This document shows, piece by piece, positions 8,930-18,684 of a stretch of DNA of 40,741 nucleotides. Position numbers and translations under genes: made by a program. A model generated the notes under the pieces. The model ran no database searches. It was not told the DNA's origin and saw nothing but the letters and a program-made list of their open reading frames with translations. How positions within the stretch are numbered: the first letter of the stretch is position 1; every line of letters starts with the position of its first letter. Origin of the DNA: Roseomonas sp. GTDB lineage: Bacteria > Pseudomonadota > Alphaproteobacteria > Acetobacterales > Acetobacteraceae. The stretch is from assembly GCA_020249465.1 (NCBI GenBank), contig JADCFP010000075.1, positions 1 through 40,741 on the forward strand, written 5' to 3'.

Positions 8930-10182
8930 GTGCCACGGAAGCCCCCCGGCTGCTGAGTTTCGGCTGCCGGCTCAATACTTATGAGAGTGAGGCAATGCGC
9001 GACCTGGCCAGCAAGGCCGGGCAGGGCAATGCCATTATCGTCAATACCTGCGCGGTCACGGCGGAAGCGGAACGTCAGGCGCGGCAGGCGATCAGGAAGG
9101 CGCATCGGGATAATCCTGGGGCACGCATCATCGTGACCGGCTGCGCGGCGCAAATCGCCCCCGATAAATGGGCTGGGCTGCCAGGGGTGGAACGCGTCAT
9201 TGGCAATGCCGATAAGCTGAAGCCGGAAACCTGGGCCGCCTTGGATGCGCCGCCCGCGCCGGTGACGGACATCATGGCTGTGCGCGAAACGGCAGCCCAT
9301 CTGGTGACGGAATTCGCCGGGCGCGCGCGGGCCTTTGTGCAGGTGCAGCAGGGCTGCGATCATCGCTGCACCTTTTGTGTCATTCCCTTCGGGCGCGGGC
9401 CGTCGCGGTCCGTGCCGATTGGCGTCATTGTCGAACAGCTGCGCGCCCTGGTGGCGGCGGGGTATCGGGAAGCGGTGCTGACCGGGGTTGATGTCACCTC
9501 CTACGGTCCAGACCTGCCAGGCAGCCCGACGCTTGGGCAGATGATCCGCCGCGTCTTGGCGCTGGTGCCGGAATTGCCGCGGCTTCGGCTTTCCTCGCTT
9601 GATCCGGTGGAGGTGGATGAAGACCTCTGGCGCCTGATTGCGGAAGAACCACGGCTGATGCCGCATTTGCATCTTTCCTTGCAGCACGGGTCTGATTTGA
9701 TCCTGAAGCGCATGAAGCGGCGGCATTTGCGCGCGGATGCGATTGCGCTGGCGGCGAAGGCGCGGCGGCTGCGGCCCGATATCGTGTTTGGCGCTGATCT
9801 GATTGCGGGCTTCCCGACGGAGACCGAAGCGCAATTCCAGGAAAGTCTTGATCTGGTGAAAGATTGCGACCTCTCTTTCCTGCATGTTTTCCCCTATTCG
9901 GAACGTCCAGGCACGCCGGCGGCGCGCATGCCGCAAATCCCGTTGCCAGAGCGTCGGGCCCGCGCGGCGCGGCTGCGCGAAGCCGGGGCGGCGGCGGCGG
10001 CGCGTTACTACGCGGCGCGCTTGGGGCAGGAGGAACAGGTTTTGTTGGAACATCCCGATCGCGGCCATACGGCATATTTCGCACCGCTCCGCTTGCTGGG
10101 CGCTGCGGGCCACCCGGGGGAAATCCGCCGGCTGCGTGTGATCGGTGCTGATGCCGATGGCCTTTTGGCGGAGGCAGCCTGA
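8926..10182 (+). CDS. mtaB: tRNA t6A37 methylthiotransferase MtaB
   Basis: MtaB is a radical-SAM enzyme that adds a methylthio group to N6-threonylcarbamoyl-adenosine 37 of tRNAs reading ANN codons. The 418 residues contain the N-terminal cluster-binding cysteines C14 (FGCRLNTYE), C42 (NTCAVT) and C73 (TGCAAQ). The radical-SAM triad is C144, C148 and C151 in [16 protein letters not shown]. The CRLN form of the first motif separates MtaB from MiaB and RimO. A C-terminal TRAM-like region is short. It overlaps dapF by 4 nt and shares one base with ftsY (TGATG), suggesting translational coupling. Confidence 0.92.
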   Translation: MSATEAPRLLSFGCRLNTYESEAMRDLASKAGQGNAIIVNTCAVTAEAERQARQAIRKAHRDNPGARIIVTGCAAQIAPDKWAGLPGVERVIGNADKLKPETWAALDAPPAPVTDIMAVRETAAHLVTEFAGRARAFVQVQQGCDHRCTFCVIPFGRGPSRSVPIGVIVEQLRALVAAGYREAVLTGVDVTSYGPDLPGSPTLGQMIRRVLALVPELPRLRLSSLDPVEVDEDLWRLIAEEPRLMPHLHLSLQHGSDLILKRMKRRHLRADAIALAAKARRLRPDIVFGADLIAGFPTETEAQFQESLDLVKDCDLSFLHVFPYSERPGTPAARMPQIPLPERRARAARLREAGAAAAARYYAARLGQEEQVLLEHPDRGHTAYFAPLRLLGAAGHPGEIRRLRVIGADADGLLAEAA

Positions 10183-11267
10183 TGGCGCTGCGTGATTTCT
10201 TTGGCCGTTTGCGTGGCGGTAGCGCGCCGCAGCCAGCGCCTGAACAGCCACAGGCGGATGCGCCAGCGCCGTTGCAGGACGCGCCACTGCCTGAAGCCCT
10301 AGCGCCACCTGCCGAAACCCTGCCGCCTGAGGCAGAAGCGCCTGCCAAAACGGGCTGGTTTGCGCGGCTCAAGGCAGGGCTGTCGCGTTCCACCGCCAAG
10401 CTCACGGAAAGCGTTGTCTCCCTGCTGCATAAAAGGCGGCTGGATGATGAGGCGTTGGAGGAGCTGGAGGAAACCCTGATCACCGCTGACCTGGGTGTCG
10501 CGGCGTCACGCCGGATTGTAGAGGGCTTCCGCCGCACGCGCTTCGGCAAGGAAGTGACCGATGAGGAAGTGAAGGCGGCCTTGGCGGATGAAATCGCCGC
10601 CATTCTGGAACCCGTTGCGCAGCCGATGGAAATCATCCGTGCCCGCGCGCCGCATGTGGTGCTGGTGGTCGGCGTGAATGGCACCGGCAAGACCACAACC
10701 ATCGCCAAGCTTGGCCGTCATTACGCCGAACAGGGGATGAAAATCGGCTTTGTCGCCGGCGATACCTTCCGCGCCGCGGCGGTAGAGCAATTGCAGGTCT
10801 GGGCTGGGCGGACCTCGGCGCGGTTTTTCGCGCCCGCCAAGCCAGGCGCCGATGCGGCCGGGCTCGCCTTTGATGCGCTAAGCACAGCGCGCGCTGATGG
10901 GCTTGATCTTTTGCTGGTGGATACCGCCGGGCGGCTGCACAATAAATCCGCGCTGATGGAAGAACTTCGCAAAATCATCCGCGTGATCAAGCGTGTGGAT
11001 GAAGCGGCACCCCATTCCGTGCTGCTGGTGCTGGATGCCACCACGGGGCAAAACGCCGTGCAGCAGGTGAAGGTTTTCAAGGAAATGGTGGATGTCACCG
11101 GGCTTGCCGTGACCAAGCTTGATGGCTCGGCCAAGGGTGGTGTGGTGGTGGCGCTCGCGCAGGAATTCGGCTTGCCCGTGCATGTGGTGGGCGTTGGCGA
11201 AAAGGCCGAGGATTTGCGCCCCTTCGCGGCGCGGGATTTCGCGCGCGGGCTGATGGGGCTGGATTAG
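10182..11267 (+). CDS. ftsY: Signal recognition particle receptor FtsY
   Basis: FtsY is the membrane-associated GTPase that receives SRP-ribosome complexes and delivers them to SecYEG. It has 361 residues. A Pro-, Ala- and Glu-rich A domain (about 15-65) is followed by the helical N domain and the GTPase G domain. G1 is GVNGTGKTTTIAKLG, the insertion-box region has GDTFRAAAVEQL, G3 is DTAGR and G4 is TKLDG. The C-terminal GVGEKAEDLRPF is diagnostic for SRP GTPases, and the short end FARGLMGLD fits FtsY. It is the last gene of the dapF-mtaB-ftsY unit. Confidence 0.97.
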   Translation: MALRDFFGRLRGGSAPQPAPEQPQADAPAPLQDAPLPEALAPPAETLPPEAEAPAKTGWFARLKAGLSRSTAKLTESVVSLLHKRRLDDEALEELEETLITADLGVAASRRIVEGFRRTRFGKEVTDEEVKAALADEIAAILEPVAQPMEIIRARAPHVVLVVGVNGTGKTTTIAKLGRHYAEQGMKIGFVAGDTFRAAAVEQLQVWAGRTSARFFAPAKPGADAAGLAFDALSTARADGLDLLLVDTAGRLHNKSALMEELRKIIRVIKRVDEAAPHSVLLVLDATTGQNAVQQVKVFKEMVDVTGLAVTKLDGSAKGGVVVALAQEFGLPVHVVGVGEKAEDLRPFAARDFARGLMGLD

Positions 11268-11319
11268 TCCATTTGTTGCGGCCCACCCGATCAAACAGGG
11301 AATGACAGGGAAATCTCCG

Positions 11320-12183
11320 ATGCGTGATTTTGATGAAAACTCCATTACCGATGCCGTATTGCAACGGCTCGCTGGCGCTGAGGATCCGCGGCTGCGGCAG
11401 GTCGCGCAAAGCCTGGTGAAGCATCTTCATGCCTTTGTCCGCGATGTGGAGCCAAGCTTTGAAGAATGGCAAACCGCGATCAATTTCCTGACACGCATCG
11501 GGCATATGTGTGATGGCAAGCGCCAGGAATTCATCCTGCTGTCGGATACGCTTGGCGTTTCCATGCTGGTTGATGCGATCAATCACCGGATGCCGGAAGG
11601 CGCCACGCCCACCACGGTGCTCGGCCCGTTCTATGTTGAAAGCGCGCCGGAATTGCCGCTGGGCGCAGAGGTTGCGCGCGCCATGAAGGGCGAAGCGCTG
11701 CATGTGTCTGGCTGCGTTTCAACCGCTGGCGGCAGCCCCATTGCCGGCGCCATCGTGGATATCTGGCATTCGGATGAGGATGGCTATTACGATGTGCAGC
11801 GCACCGATCAGCCAGATGCCAATTTGCGCGCGCGCTTTCGCACCGATAGCGAAGGGCGCTTTCATTTCTGGACGCTGACGCCCACTTCCTATCCCGTGCC
11901 GGATGATGGCCCGGTTGGGGAGCTGCTGCGTGCGACAGGCCGCCACCCGATGCGCCCGGCGCATGTGCATTTTATGATTGCGGCACCGGGGCATGAAACC
12001 CTGGTGACGCATGTTTTTGTCGCGGGCGACCCCTATTTGGATAGTGATGCCGTCTTTGGCGTCAAGCAGGAATTGATCGCCGAATTCACGCAACACCCGC
12101 CGGGAAAGGGCCCCGACGGCAAGGAGATGCCATCAAGTTGGCGCAAGCTTACCTATGATTTTGCGCTCAAGCGGCTTGGGTAA
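11320..12183 (+). CDS. Intradiol ring-cleavage dioxygenase (catechol/hydroxyquinol type)
   Basis: This non-haem Fe(III) dioxygenase cleaves catechol-like rings between the two hydroxyls. The 287 residues have the N-terminal dimerisation domain (about 20-95, with KRQEFILLSDTLGVSM) and the catalytic domain. The predicted iron ligands are Y157 (DGYYDV), Y191 (TSYPVP), and H215 and H217 (RPAHVHF); the spacings match catechol 1,2-dioxygenase. An ATG at 11302 is also in frame, but the AGGG at 11307-11310 suits the ATG at 11320 better. It follows ftsY by 52 nt and converges with a dehydrogenase gene. No other aromatic-pathway gene is adjacent, so the substrate (hydroxyquinol, chlorocatechol or catechol) cannot be fixed. 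Confidence 0.88.
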   Translation: MRDFDENSITDAVLQRLAGAEDPRLRQVAQSLVKHLHAFVRDVEPSFEEWQTAINFLTRIGHMCDGKRQEFILLSDTLGVSMLVDAINHRMPEGATPTTVLGPFYVESAPELPLGAEVARAMKGEALHVSGCVSTAGGSPIAGAIVDIWHSDEDGYYDVQRTDQPDANLRARFRTDSEGRFHFWTLTPTSYPVPDDGPVGELLRATGRHPMRPAHVHFMIAAPGHETLVTHVFVAGDPYLDSDAVFGVKQELIAEFTQHPPGKGPDGKEMPSSWRKLTYDFALKRLG

Positions 12184-12184
12184 A

Positions 12185-12204
12185 GGCGCGGCAGATCCCG
12201 CGCC
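12185..12204. terminator. Convergent hairpin between dioxygenase and dehydrogenase
   Basis: GGCGCGG (12185-12191) pairs perfectly with CCGCGCC (12198-12204) around CAGATC. It fills nearly all of the 24-nt gap between two convergent genes and could serve both strands. T-runs are absent. Confidence 0.5.
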
Positions 12205-12207
12205 CCC

Positions 12208-12999
12208 CTATTGCGTGGTGCTGCCCGAAACCCCCGCGGGCGAAGCCGTACGCCCGCCATCCACGGTATATTCACCGCCTGTCATATTGCTGGCGAGGTC
12301 CGACAGCAGAAACAGCACCAGATTGGCAACTTCCTCCGCTGTCCCGTAGCGGCGCAGCGGTATGCCCGCCGCATAGCGTTCCTCGACACTCTTCGGATTA
12401 TTGGGTGAAACCTGACGGGAGACTTCTTCGATCATCCGTGTTGCGATCGGGCCGGGGCAGACGGCATTGACGCGAATGCCATGCGGCCCGACTTCTCCCG
12501 CAACACTCTTCGTCAGCCCATTCACCGCATGCTTGGAAGCGGAATAGGCGGCCATGCCGGGTGAGCCGACCAGCCCCGCGATGGAGGCTGTATTCACCAC
12601 CGCACCGCGCCCGGCGGCAATCATCACCGGCAATACATGGCGCAGGCCCAAAAACACGCCTTTCACATTGACAGCCATGATCTGATCAAACACCGCTTCC
12701 TCATATTCCGCGAGGCGCGCGACACGGCCTTCAATGCCGGCATTATTGTGGAAGCAATCAATGGCGCCGAAACGATCCTGTGCGGCCTTCACATAGGCTG
12801 CGACATCGGCAGCTTTGGTAACATCAGCGGCGCGAAACAGCGCGGCTGCGCCAAGGGATGCCGCCAAAGCCTCACCGGCGGCAGTGTCACGATCCACAAT
12901 CACGATCTTGCCGCCGCGCGCCACAAAACCACGCGCCATTGCCGCGCCGATGCCATTGGCGCCGCCTGTCACAATGCCGACCTTGCCTGAAAAATCCAT
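12208..12999 (-). CDS. Short-chain dehydrogenase/reductase (SDR)
   Basis: This is a classical SDR oxidoreductase of 263 residues using NAD(P)(H). The cofactor motif TGGANGIG is at 11-18, NNAG at 85-88, and the catalytic residues are S139, Y152 and K156 (YSASK). D36 after the second strand favours NAD over NADP. The frame extends upstream to 13182, but the ATG at 12999 has AGGAGGAACGC just before it and gives the family N-terminus. It lies 89 nt downstream of glcB on the same strand and may be co-transcribed with it. The substrate cannot be told from sequence; glucose-dehydrogenase-like and 3-oxoacyl-reductase-like members look alike. Confidence 0.9.
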   Translation of the reverse strand: MDFSGKVGIVTGGANGIGAAMARGFVARGGKIVIVDRDTAAGEALAASLGAAALFRAADVTKAADVAAYVKAAQDRFGAIDCFHNNAGIEGRVARLAEYEEAVFDQIMAVNVKGVFLGLRHVLPVMIAAGRGAVVNTASIAGLVGSPGMAAYSASKHAVNGLTKSVAGEVGPHGIRVNAVCPGPIATRMIEEVSRQVSPNNPKSVEERYAAGIPLRRYGTAEEVANLVLFLLSDLASNMTGGEYTVDGGRTASPAGVSGSTTQ

Positions 13000-13088
13000 G
13001 ATGCGTTCCTCCTGCCCAGGCGCAGAACCGCGCCCGCTTCGCATCATGCTTGCGCCGCTTGCCCGGAAAGACAAGCGGCGCGCAGATA

Positions 13089-15233
13089 TTACCCCGCCGC
13101 CTTGGCTTCCCGCCGCCGCGCCGTCAGCACAAATTCCGTATAGCCATTGGGCTGTTCGCGGCCCTTCAACACCAGATCGCAAGCGCCCTTGAAGGCCGGC
13201 CCGTCAAACGCCGGCGCCATGGGGCGATAGGCCGCATCACCGGCATTCTGCCGATCCACCACGGCGGCCATGCGCTTCATGGTTTCCATGACTTGCGCTT
13301 CGCTCACCACGCCATGGCGGAGCCAATTGGCGATATGCTGACTGCTGATGCGCAAAGTCGCGCGGTCTTCCATGAGGCCGACATCATTAATGTCCGGCAC
13401 CTTGGAACAACCCACGCCCTGATCCACCCAGCGCACCACATAGCCCAGAATGCCTTGCGCGTTATTGTCCAATTCCGCCTGCACATCGGCGGGGGACCAG
13501 TTCGTGTCACGCGCCAGCGGCACGGTCAGGATATCATCCAGCTTCGCACGCCGACCGCCCTTGGTGATTTCATCCTGGCGATCGGCCACGCTGACTTGAT
13601 GGTAGTGCAGCGCATGCAAGGTCGCCGCCGTGGGTGATGGCACCCAGGCCGTGGAAGCGCCCGCCTTGGGGTGGCCGATTTTCTGATCCAGCATCGCCGC
13701 CATGGCATCCGGCATGGCCCACATGCCCTTGCCGATCTGCGCGCGCCCACGCAGCCCGCAGGCAAGGCCGGTATCCACATTCCAATCCTCATAGGCCTTG
13801 ATCCAGGCCGCGCCCTTCATGTCATTCTTGCGAATGACGGCGCCCGCTTCCATCGCCGTGTGGATTTCATCGCCGGTGCGATCCAGGAAGCCGGTATTGA
13901 TGAAGACCACGCGATCCTTGGCGGCTGCGATACAGGCTTTCAAATTCACCGTGGTCCGGCGTTCCTCATCCATGATGCCCATCTTGAGTGTGGCGCGCTT
14001 CAAGCCCAACGCATCTTCCACGCGGGCGAAAAGCGTATCCGCCCAGGCCACTTCTTCCGGCCCATGCATCTTGGGTTTCACGATGTAAACGCTGCCGGCG
14101 CGTGAATTGAGCCGCTTGCCGCGAATATCATGCATGGCGATGACTGACGTGCAGAAGGCATCCAGAATGGTTTCCGGCACCTCTGCCCCATCCAGCTTCA
14201 CCGCATCAATCATCATGTGGTGGCCGACATTGCGCACCAGCATGACCGAACGGCCATGCAGCGTCATGCCGCCACCCGCCGGGCGCTGAAACACGCGATC
14301 CGGATTGAGGCGACGCACCATCGTCTTGCCGCCCTTCTCAAAACTCGCTTCCAGATCGCCACGCATCAGGCCGAGCCAATTGCGATAGACCGCGACCTTG
14401 TCTTCTGCATCTACGGCGGCGACGGAATCCTCACAATCCTGAATGGTAGTCAGCGCGCTTTCCAAGGCGACATCGGCAATGCCCGCGGCATCGGTCTTGC
14501 CGATGGGATGCGCGCGGTCCAGCCGCACTTCGATATGCAGGCCGTTATTCACAAAGAGCAGTGAAGACACCGCATGCGCTTCGCCCAGATAGCCCACGCA
14601 TTGGCCAGGCCGCGCAAGGCCCGTCTTGCTGCCATCCTTCAACGTCACTTCCAAGGCACCGCCTTCAATCCGGTATCCCGTGGCATCGGCATGCGATCCC
14701 TTGGCGAGCGGCACGGCGCTATCCAGCACGCCGCGCGCATAGGCGATCACCTTGGCGCCGCGTTCCGGGTCATAGCCCTTGCCAGATGGGCTGCCCGGAA
14801 TGGCATCCGTGCCATAGAGCGCATCATACAGGCTGCCCCAACGCGCATTGGCCGCATTCAGCGCATAACGCGCATTGGAAACCGGCACGACAAGCTGCGG
14901 CCCGGCCATGGAGGCGATTTCCGCATCCACATCGGTGGTCGCGACGGTCACACTCGAAGGTTCCGGCAGCAGATAGCCGATTTCCTTGAGGAAGGCGGTA
15001 TAGGCCGCCTGATCAATCGGCTTGGCGGGGTTGGCGCGGTGCCAGGCATCAATCTTTTCTTGCAGGGCGTCGCGCTTGGCGAGCAGCGCAGCATTGGTTG
15101 GCGCCATCTCCCGCAGGGTGCGTTCCATCGCGTCCCAAAAGCGCGCCGGCTCCACGCCCGTGCCGGGCAGGGCTTCGTTTTCAATGAAATTCTTCAGAAT
15201 GGGGGCAACAAAAAGCCCCTTTGATGCAGACAT
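13089..15233 (-). CDS. glcB: Malate synthase G
   Basis: The enzyme condenses glyoxylate with acetyl-CoA to give malate, in glyoxylate-bypass and glycolate metabolism. The 714 residues match the long, monomeric G isoform (about 720), not the shorter A form. Characteristic segments are [20 protein letters not shown] in the centre and [14 protein letters not shown], which contains the catalytic Arg region. The ATG at 15233 gives [18 protein letters not shown], the family N-terminus; the frame is open to 15827 without homology. GGGAG lies upstream. It is divergent from the gamma-glutamyltransferase gene, and two inverted repeats lie in the shared upstream region. Confidence 0.96.
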   Translation of the reverse strand: MSASKGLFVAPILKNFIENEALPGTGVEPARFWDAMERTLREMAPTNAALLAKRDALQEKIDAWHRANPAKPIDQAAYTAFLKEIGYLLPEPSSVTVATTDVDAEIASMAGPQLVVPVSNARYALNAANARWGSLYDALYGTDAIPGSPSGKGYDPERGAKVIAYARGVLDSAVPLAKGSHADATGYRIEGGALEVTLKDGSKTGLARPGQCVGYLGEAHAVSSLLFVNNGLHIEVRLDRAHPIGKTDAAGIADVALESALTTIQDCEDSVAAVDAEDKVAVYRNWLGLMRGDLEASFEKGGKTMVRRLNPDRVFQRPAGGGMTLHGRSVMLVRNVGHHMMIDAVKLDGAEVPETILDAFCTSVIAMHDIRGKRLNSRAGSVYIVKPKMHGPEEVAWADTLFARVEDALGLKRATLKMGIMDEERRTTVNLKACIAAAKDRVVFINTGFLDRTGDEIHTAMEAGAVIRKNDMKGAAWIKAYEDWNVDTGLACGLRGRAQIGKGMWAMPDAMAAMLDQKIGHPKAGASTAWVPSPTAATLHALHYHQVSVADRQDEITKGGRRAKLDDILTVPLARDTNWSPADVQAELDNNAQGILGYVVRWVDQGVGCSKVPDINDVGLMEDRATLRISSQHIANWLRHGVVSEAQVMETMKRMAAVVDRQNAGDAAYRPMAPAFDGPAFKGACDLVLKGREQPNGYTEFVLTARRREAKAAG

Positions 15234-15253
15234 CCAAACGCTCCCGCAGAAGG

Positions 15254-15273
15254 GGGCGGGTCTTGGCCCGCCC
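15254..15273 (-). promoter_or_regulatory. Hairpin in the glcB leader
   Basis: GGGCGGG (15254-15260) and CCCGCCC (15267-15273) form a perfect 7-bp stem with a TCTTGG loop, about 20 nt upstream of the glcB ATG. It may affect translation of glcB. No function is established. Confidence 0.35.
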
Positions 15274-15276
15274 GTA

Positions 15277-15291
15277 GAACCCAGAGGGTTC
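15277..15291. promoter_or_regulatory. Palindrome GAACCC-AGA-GGGTTC between glcB and ggt
   Basis: This is a perfect 6-bp inverted repeat with a 3-nt spacer in the 156-nt divergent region. The symmetry and place would suit a dimeric regulator controlling glcB, the transferase gene or both. It could also be a small RNA hairpin in the glcB leader. Confidence 0.3.
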
Positions 15292-15389
15292 CATAAAAGG
15301 AAAGGGACGGCGGGGCAAACCGGCGGGGGGTTGCGGGAAGCGGCAGGCGGCGCGAGGCTAGGGGCGCAAAAACTTGAGGAAACCCGATC

Positions 15390-16964
15390 ATGGCCTGGAC
15401 CCCGCCGCGTCACACCTCTCAGCATTGGCATGTCACGAAGCCCGCAGCCTTTGGCCGCAAGGGCATGGTGGCGTCCCAGGCGCGCGGCGCCGCCGAAGCG
15501 GGGGTCGCCATTCTGGAAGCCGGCGGCACGGCGGCCGATGCCGCGGTGGCGACAGCCTTTGCGCTGGCGACGCTGGAGCCTTGGAATAGCGGCCTGGGCG
15601 GCATTGGCTTTGCGCAAGTCATGTCCCCCGGTGGCACGGCCGAGACCTTTGATTTCGGCCCGGTTTCCCCGCGCGGCTTGAAGCCTTCCGCCTTCCCCAT
15701 GACCGGCAAGATGAAGGCGGATCTGTTCACCTGGCCAGAGGTCTTGGAAGACCGCAATGTGCATGGCCCGCTTTCCTTTGCCATCCCTTCGGCGGTTGCG
15801 GGCTATATGGAATTGCATGCGCGCCATGGCCGCATGCCGATCAAGGATGTGCTGGCGCCGGCGGTGGCGCTGGCGAAGCGCGGCCTGGCGCAGGATTGGT
15901 TCACTACGCTGAAAGTGGCCAATTCCGCATCCGTGCTAAAGCTTTATCCAGAGTCCGCGCGCATCTACCTGCCGGGTGGGCTGCCGCCTGTGGCGCCCTA
16001 TCAGGGATCGCCGGGCTTCTTCCAGCAGGGCAATCTGGCCGCCACCTTGGAACGTCTGGCCCATGCCGGGCTCGCTGATTTCTACACGGGCGATATTGCC
16101 GCCGCCATTGCCGCGGATTGCAAGGAAATGGGCGCCTTTGTGAGCGCTGAGGATTTGGCGCAGTGCAAGGCGCGTGTGCTGCCCGCACTGGAAGCCGCCT
16201 GGCGCGGCAAGCGGTTGTTCCTGGCCAATGGGCTGACCGCCGCGCCCACCTTGATGCGGGTGTTGGAAGGCATGCGGGATGCGGATTTCTCCGGCAAGGC
16301 GCCTTCAGCGGCTTGGTATGCGCAATTGGCCCGCGTCATGCGCGCGGCCTATGCGGAACGCCTGGCGGGGCTTGGCGATGCGGAACCGAAAGCAGCCGAA
16401 TCCTGCACCACCCATCTGACGGTTGCCGACAAGAACGGCATGATGGTCGCCATGACCACCACGCTGCTGTCCAGCATGGGCAGCCGCGTGGTGCTGCCGA
16501 AATCGGGCGTGCTGATGAACAATGGCGTCATGTGGTTCGACCCGCGCCCGGAAGCCGCCAATGCGCTGGCCCCCGGCAAGCGGCCTTTAACCAATATGTG
16601 CCCCGTTATTGCTGCCGAGGGTGACAAGCCCGTGATTGCCACTGGCGCTTCCGGCGGGCGGCGCATCATGGCCTCGGTCTTCCAGATGCTGTCCTTCGTG
16701 TCTGATTTCGGCATGGAACCGGAACAGGCGGCGCATCATCCGCGCCTTGATGTCTCGGCGCCCGAAGGTGTCACCGCCGATATACGCCTCGGGGCAGAGG
16801 CGCTGGCGGCCCTTGCGGCGGAAGATACGGTGACAGAGGTGGAACACGCCGTGCTGCCGGTGAATTTCGCCTGCCCCAATCTGATCCGCATCGGCGCCGA
16901 CGGCACACGCGCCGGCATTACCGATGTGATGAGCCCCTGGAGTGCGGCAATCGCCGAAGCGTAA
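15390..16964 (+). CDS. Gamma-glutamyltransferase family protein (Ntn hydrolase)
   Basis: Members cleave gamma-glutamyl amides such as glutathione after self-cleaving into two chains. The 524 residues include the N-terminal [20 protein letters not shown] region, conserved across the family. T340 of TTHLTVAD is the predicted nucleophile that becomes the N-terminus of the small chain. The late motifs [13 protein letters not shown] and GASGGRRI correspond to the substrate-binding loop and the Gly-Gly stretch. No signal peptide is visible, unlike the periplasmic E. coli enzyme, which suggests a cytoplasmic protein. GAGGAAA precedes the ATG. It is 21 nt upstream of a peptide-type binding protein. 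The substrate may be other than glutathione. Confidence 0.88.
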   Translation: MAWTPPRHTSQHWHVTKPAAFGRKGMVASQARGAAEAGVAILEAGGTAADAAVATAFALATLEPWNSGLGGIGFAQVMSPGGTAETFDFGPVSPRGLKPSAFPMTGKMKADLFTWPEVLEDRNVHGPLSFAIPSAVAGYMELHARHGRMPIKDVLAPAVALAKRGLAQDWFTTLKVANSASVLKLYPESARIYLPGGLPPVAPYQGSPGFFQQGNLAATLERLAHAGLADFYTGDIAAAIAADCKEMGAFVSAEDLAQCKARVLPALEAAWRGKRLFLANGLTAAPTLMRVLEGMRDADFSGKAPSAAWYAQLARVMRAAYAERLAGLGDAEPKAAESCTTHLTVADKNGMMVAMTTTLLSSMGSRVVLPKSGVLMNNGVMWFDPRPEAANALAPGKRPLTNMCPVIAAEGDKPVIATGASGGRRIMASVFQMLSFVSDFGMEPEQAAHHPRLDVSAPEGVTADIRLGAEALAALAAEDTVTEVEHAVLPVNFACPNLIRIGADGTRAGITDVMSPWSAAIAEA

Positions 16965-16985
16965 ACCACAACAAGGGAAACACCC

Positions 16986-18581
16986 ATGAAACGTCGTCAT
17001 TTGCTGCAGGGGGCCGTGGCGCTTGCCGGGGCCTCGGGCTTTGCTACGCCCGTGTTGGCGCAGCCCGCGCGCACCACCACGCTGCGCTTCGTGCCGCAGG
17101 CCAATCTGACCGCGCTGGATCCGATCTGGACGAGTGCGATTGTCACGCAAATGCATGGCTATCATGTCTATGACACGCTTTATGCCGTGGATGGCCAGCA
17201 GCGCGCCCGCCCGCAAATGGCCGCGGGGCATGAGGTTTCCGCCGATGGCCGGGTGTGGCGCATCAGGCTGCGTGAAGGGCTGTTCTTTCATGATGGGGAG
17301 CCTGTGCGTGCGGCGGATTGCGCGGCATCACTCGCGCGTTGGTCGCGGCGTGATCCCTTCGGGCAAATCCTGGCCGCGCAGGTGGATGAATGGCGCGCCG
17401 CGGATGATCGCACGCTGGAGATTCGCCTGAAGCGCCCGTTCCCGCTTTTGTTGGATGCGCTGGCGAAGCCCGATTCCAACGTGCCCTTCATCCTGCCGGA
17501 GCGTCTGGCGCGGACCGACGCCGGCACGCAAATCAGCGAAGTCATCGGCAGCGGCCCTTATCGCTTCATGCGCGATGAATTCGTCTCCGGCAGCCGCGTG
17601 GTTTATATGCGCAATGACCGCTATCGCCCGCGCGATGAACCATCCGATTGGGCGTCCGGCGGCAAGGTCGCGCATTTCCCGCGCATTGAATGGCATATCC
17701 TGCCGGACCCCGCGACAGCAGCAGCCGCCTTGCAATCAGGCGAGATTGACTGGCTGGAACAGCCGCTCGCCGATCTGGTGCCAACACTGCAACGCAACCG
17801 CAATATTGAAGTGGGCGTGCTGAACCCGACAGGGCTCATGAGCATCATGCGGCTTAATCATCTGCAAGCGCCCTTCAATAATTTGCGCGTGCGGCAGGCT
17901 GTGGCCTTGGCAGTGGATCAGGCGGATTACATGCGCTCCACGCTTGGCGATGATCGCAGCGTTTGGCAGGAATGCCGGAGCCTGTTTCCCTGCGGCACGC
18001 CTTATGGCGTTGAGAATCTGTCAGAGCTGAATGCCCCGCCGCGCAGCCTGGACCGCGCCCGCGCCGCGCTGCAGGCAAGTGGTTATAATGGCGAGAAGGT
18101 GGTCATCATCAACCCGACCGATTTCCCACTGATCGGCCCGCATGGGCAAGTCACGGCGGATCGGCTGCGCCGCATTGGCATGAATGTGGAACTGGCGGAA
18201 ACCGATTGGGGCACGGTAGTGCAACGGCGCGTGCGCACCGAACCTGCCGATCGCGGCGGTTGGAGCATTTTCCACACTTATGGTTCATCGCTGGCGTATC
18301 TGAATCCGGCGGTAAGTTCGCTGGTTAAGGGGCCGGGCGCGACCGGCTGGTTTGGCTGGTATGACAGCCCAGCGATGCAGGAACGCATCCAGGCCTGGTT
18401 TGATGCGCCGGATGCCGCGCGGCAAAAGGCGCTGGCGGATGAGATCAATAAGCTTGCGCAGGATGATGTGGCGACCATCCCGCTCGGCCAATTCCGCATC
18501 CGCAGCGCCTGGCGGCGCAGCATCACCGGGCTGGCGCAGGGCAGCATGCCCTATCCCTGGGGCGTGCGGCCTGTTGGCTGA
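16986..18581 (+). CDS. ABC transporter substrate-binding protein, family 5
   Basis: This periplasmic binding protein is of the dipeptide/oligopeptide/nickel (SBP_bac_5) class, 531 residues. The N-terminus MKRRHLLQGAVALAGASGF, ending in an Ala-X-Ala-like VLAQP, is a signal peptide, with paired arginines reminiscent of Tat substrates. The mature part has the family pattern: WRIRLREGLFFHDGEPV, an FNNLRVRQAVALAVDQ segment, and the C-terminal DEINKLAQDDVATIPLG. No permease or ATPase gene is adjacent, so its transporter is elsewhere or shared. Being 21 nt from the transferase gene suggests that it delivers a peptide or gamma-glutamyl compound; this is inference. Confidence 0.92.
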   Translation: MKRRHLLQGAVALAGASGFATPVLAQPARTTTLRFVPQANLTALDPIWTSAIVTQMHGYHVYDTLYAVDGQQRARPQMAAGHEVSADGRVWRIRLREGLFFHDGEPVRAADCAASLARWSRRDPFGQILAAQVDEWRAADDRTLEIRLKRPFPLLLDALAKPDSNVPFILPERLARTDAGTQISEVIGSGPYRFMRDEFVSGSRVVYMRNDRYRPRDEPSDWASGGKVAHFPRIEWHILPDPATAAAALQSGEIDWLEQPLADLVPTLQRNRNIEVGVLNPTGLMSIMRLNHLQAPFNNLRVRQAVALAVDQADYMRSTLGDDRSVWQECRSLFPCGTPYGVENLSELNAPPRSLDRARAALQASGYNGEKVVIINPTDFPLIGPHGQVTADRLRRIGMNVELAETDWGTVVQRRVRTEPADRGGWSIFHTYGSSLAYLNPAVSSLVKGPGATGWFGWYDSPAMQERIQAWFDAPDAARQKALADEINKLAQDDVATIPLGQFRIRSAWRRSITGLAQGSMPYPWGVRPVG

Positions 18582-18625
18582 GCATTTTCAAGCCAAGTGG
18601 AATCGCTTGGCTGCTCGGAAAATGC
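18582..18625. repeat. Two-part hairpin, candidate dispersed intergenic repeat
   Basis: GCATTTTC (18582-18589) pairs with GAAAATGC (18618-18625). Inside it AGCCAAG (18591-18597) pairs with CTTGGCT (18606-18612). The unit begins right at the stop codon of the binding-protein gene. The shape resembles the short palindromic repeats scattered between alphaproteobacterial genes, and it may also terminate transcription. Copy number cannot be tested here. Confidence 0.5.
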
Positions 18626-18638
18626 GATCAAACAAGTC

Positions 18639-18684
18639 TTTAGTGGGTTGCCCATGAACTAAGGTGAATGGGCAACACACTAAA
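18639..18684. terminator. Long convergent hairpin
   Basis: TTTAGTG-G-GTTGCCCAT (18639-18655) pairs with ATGGGCAAC-A-CACTAAA (18668-18684). That is 16 of 17 positions, with a 12-nt loop. It ends at the base next to the stop codon of the minus-strand molybdenum-hydroxylase gene. Its near-symmetry, with A/T ends on both sides, suits a bidirectional terminator between converging operons. Confidence 0.6.

Noticed and set aside
8368-10308. A 646-codon open frame on the minus strand opposite dapF and mtaB
   Set aside because: The plus strand has two certain genes with all catalytic motifs. The antisense frame has Arg-, Pro- and His-rich low-quality sequence, as expected for a shadow in GC-rich DNA.
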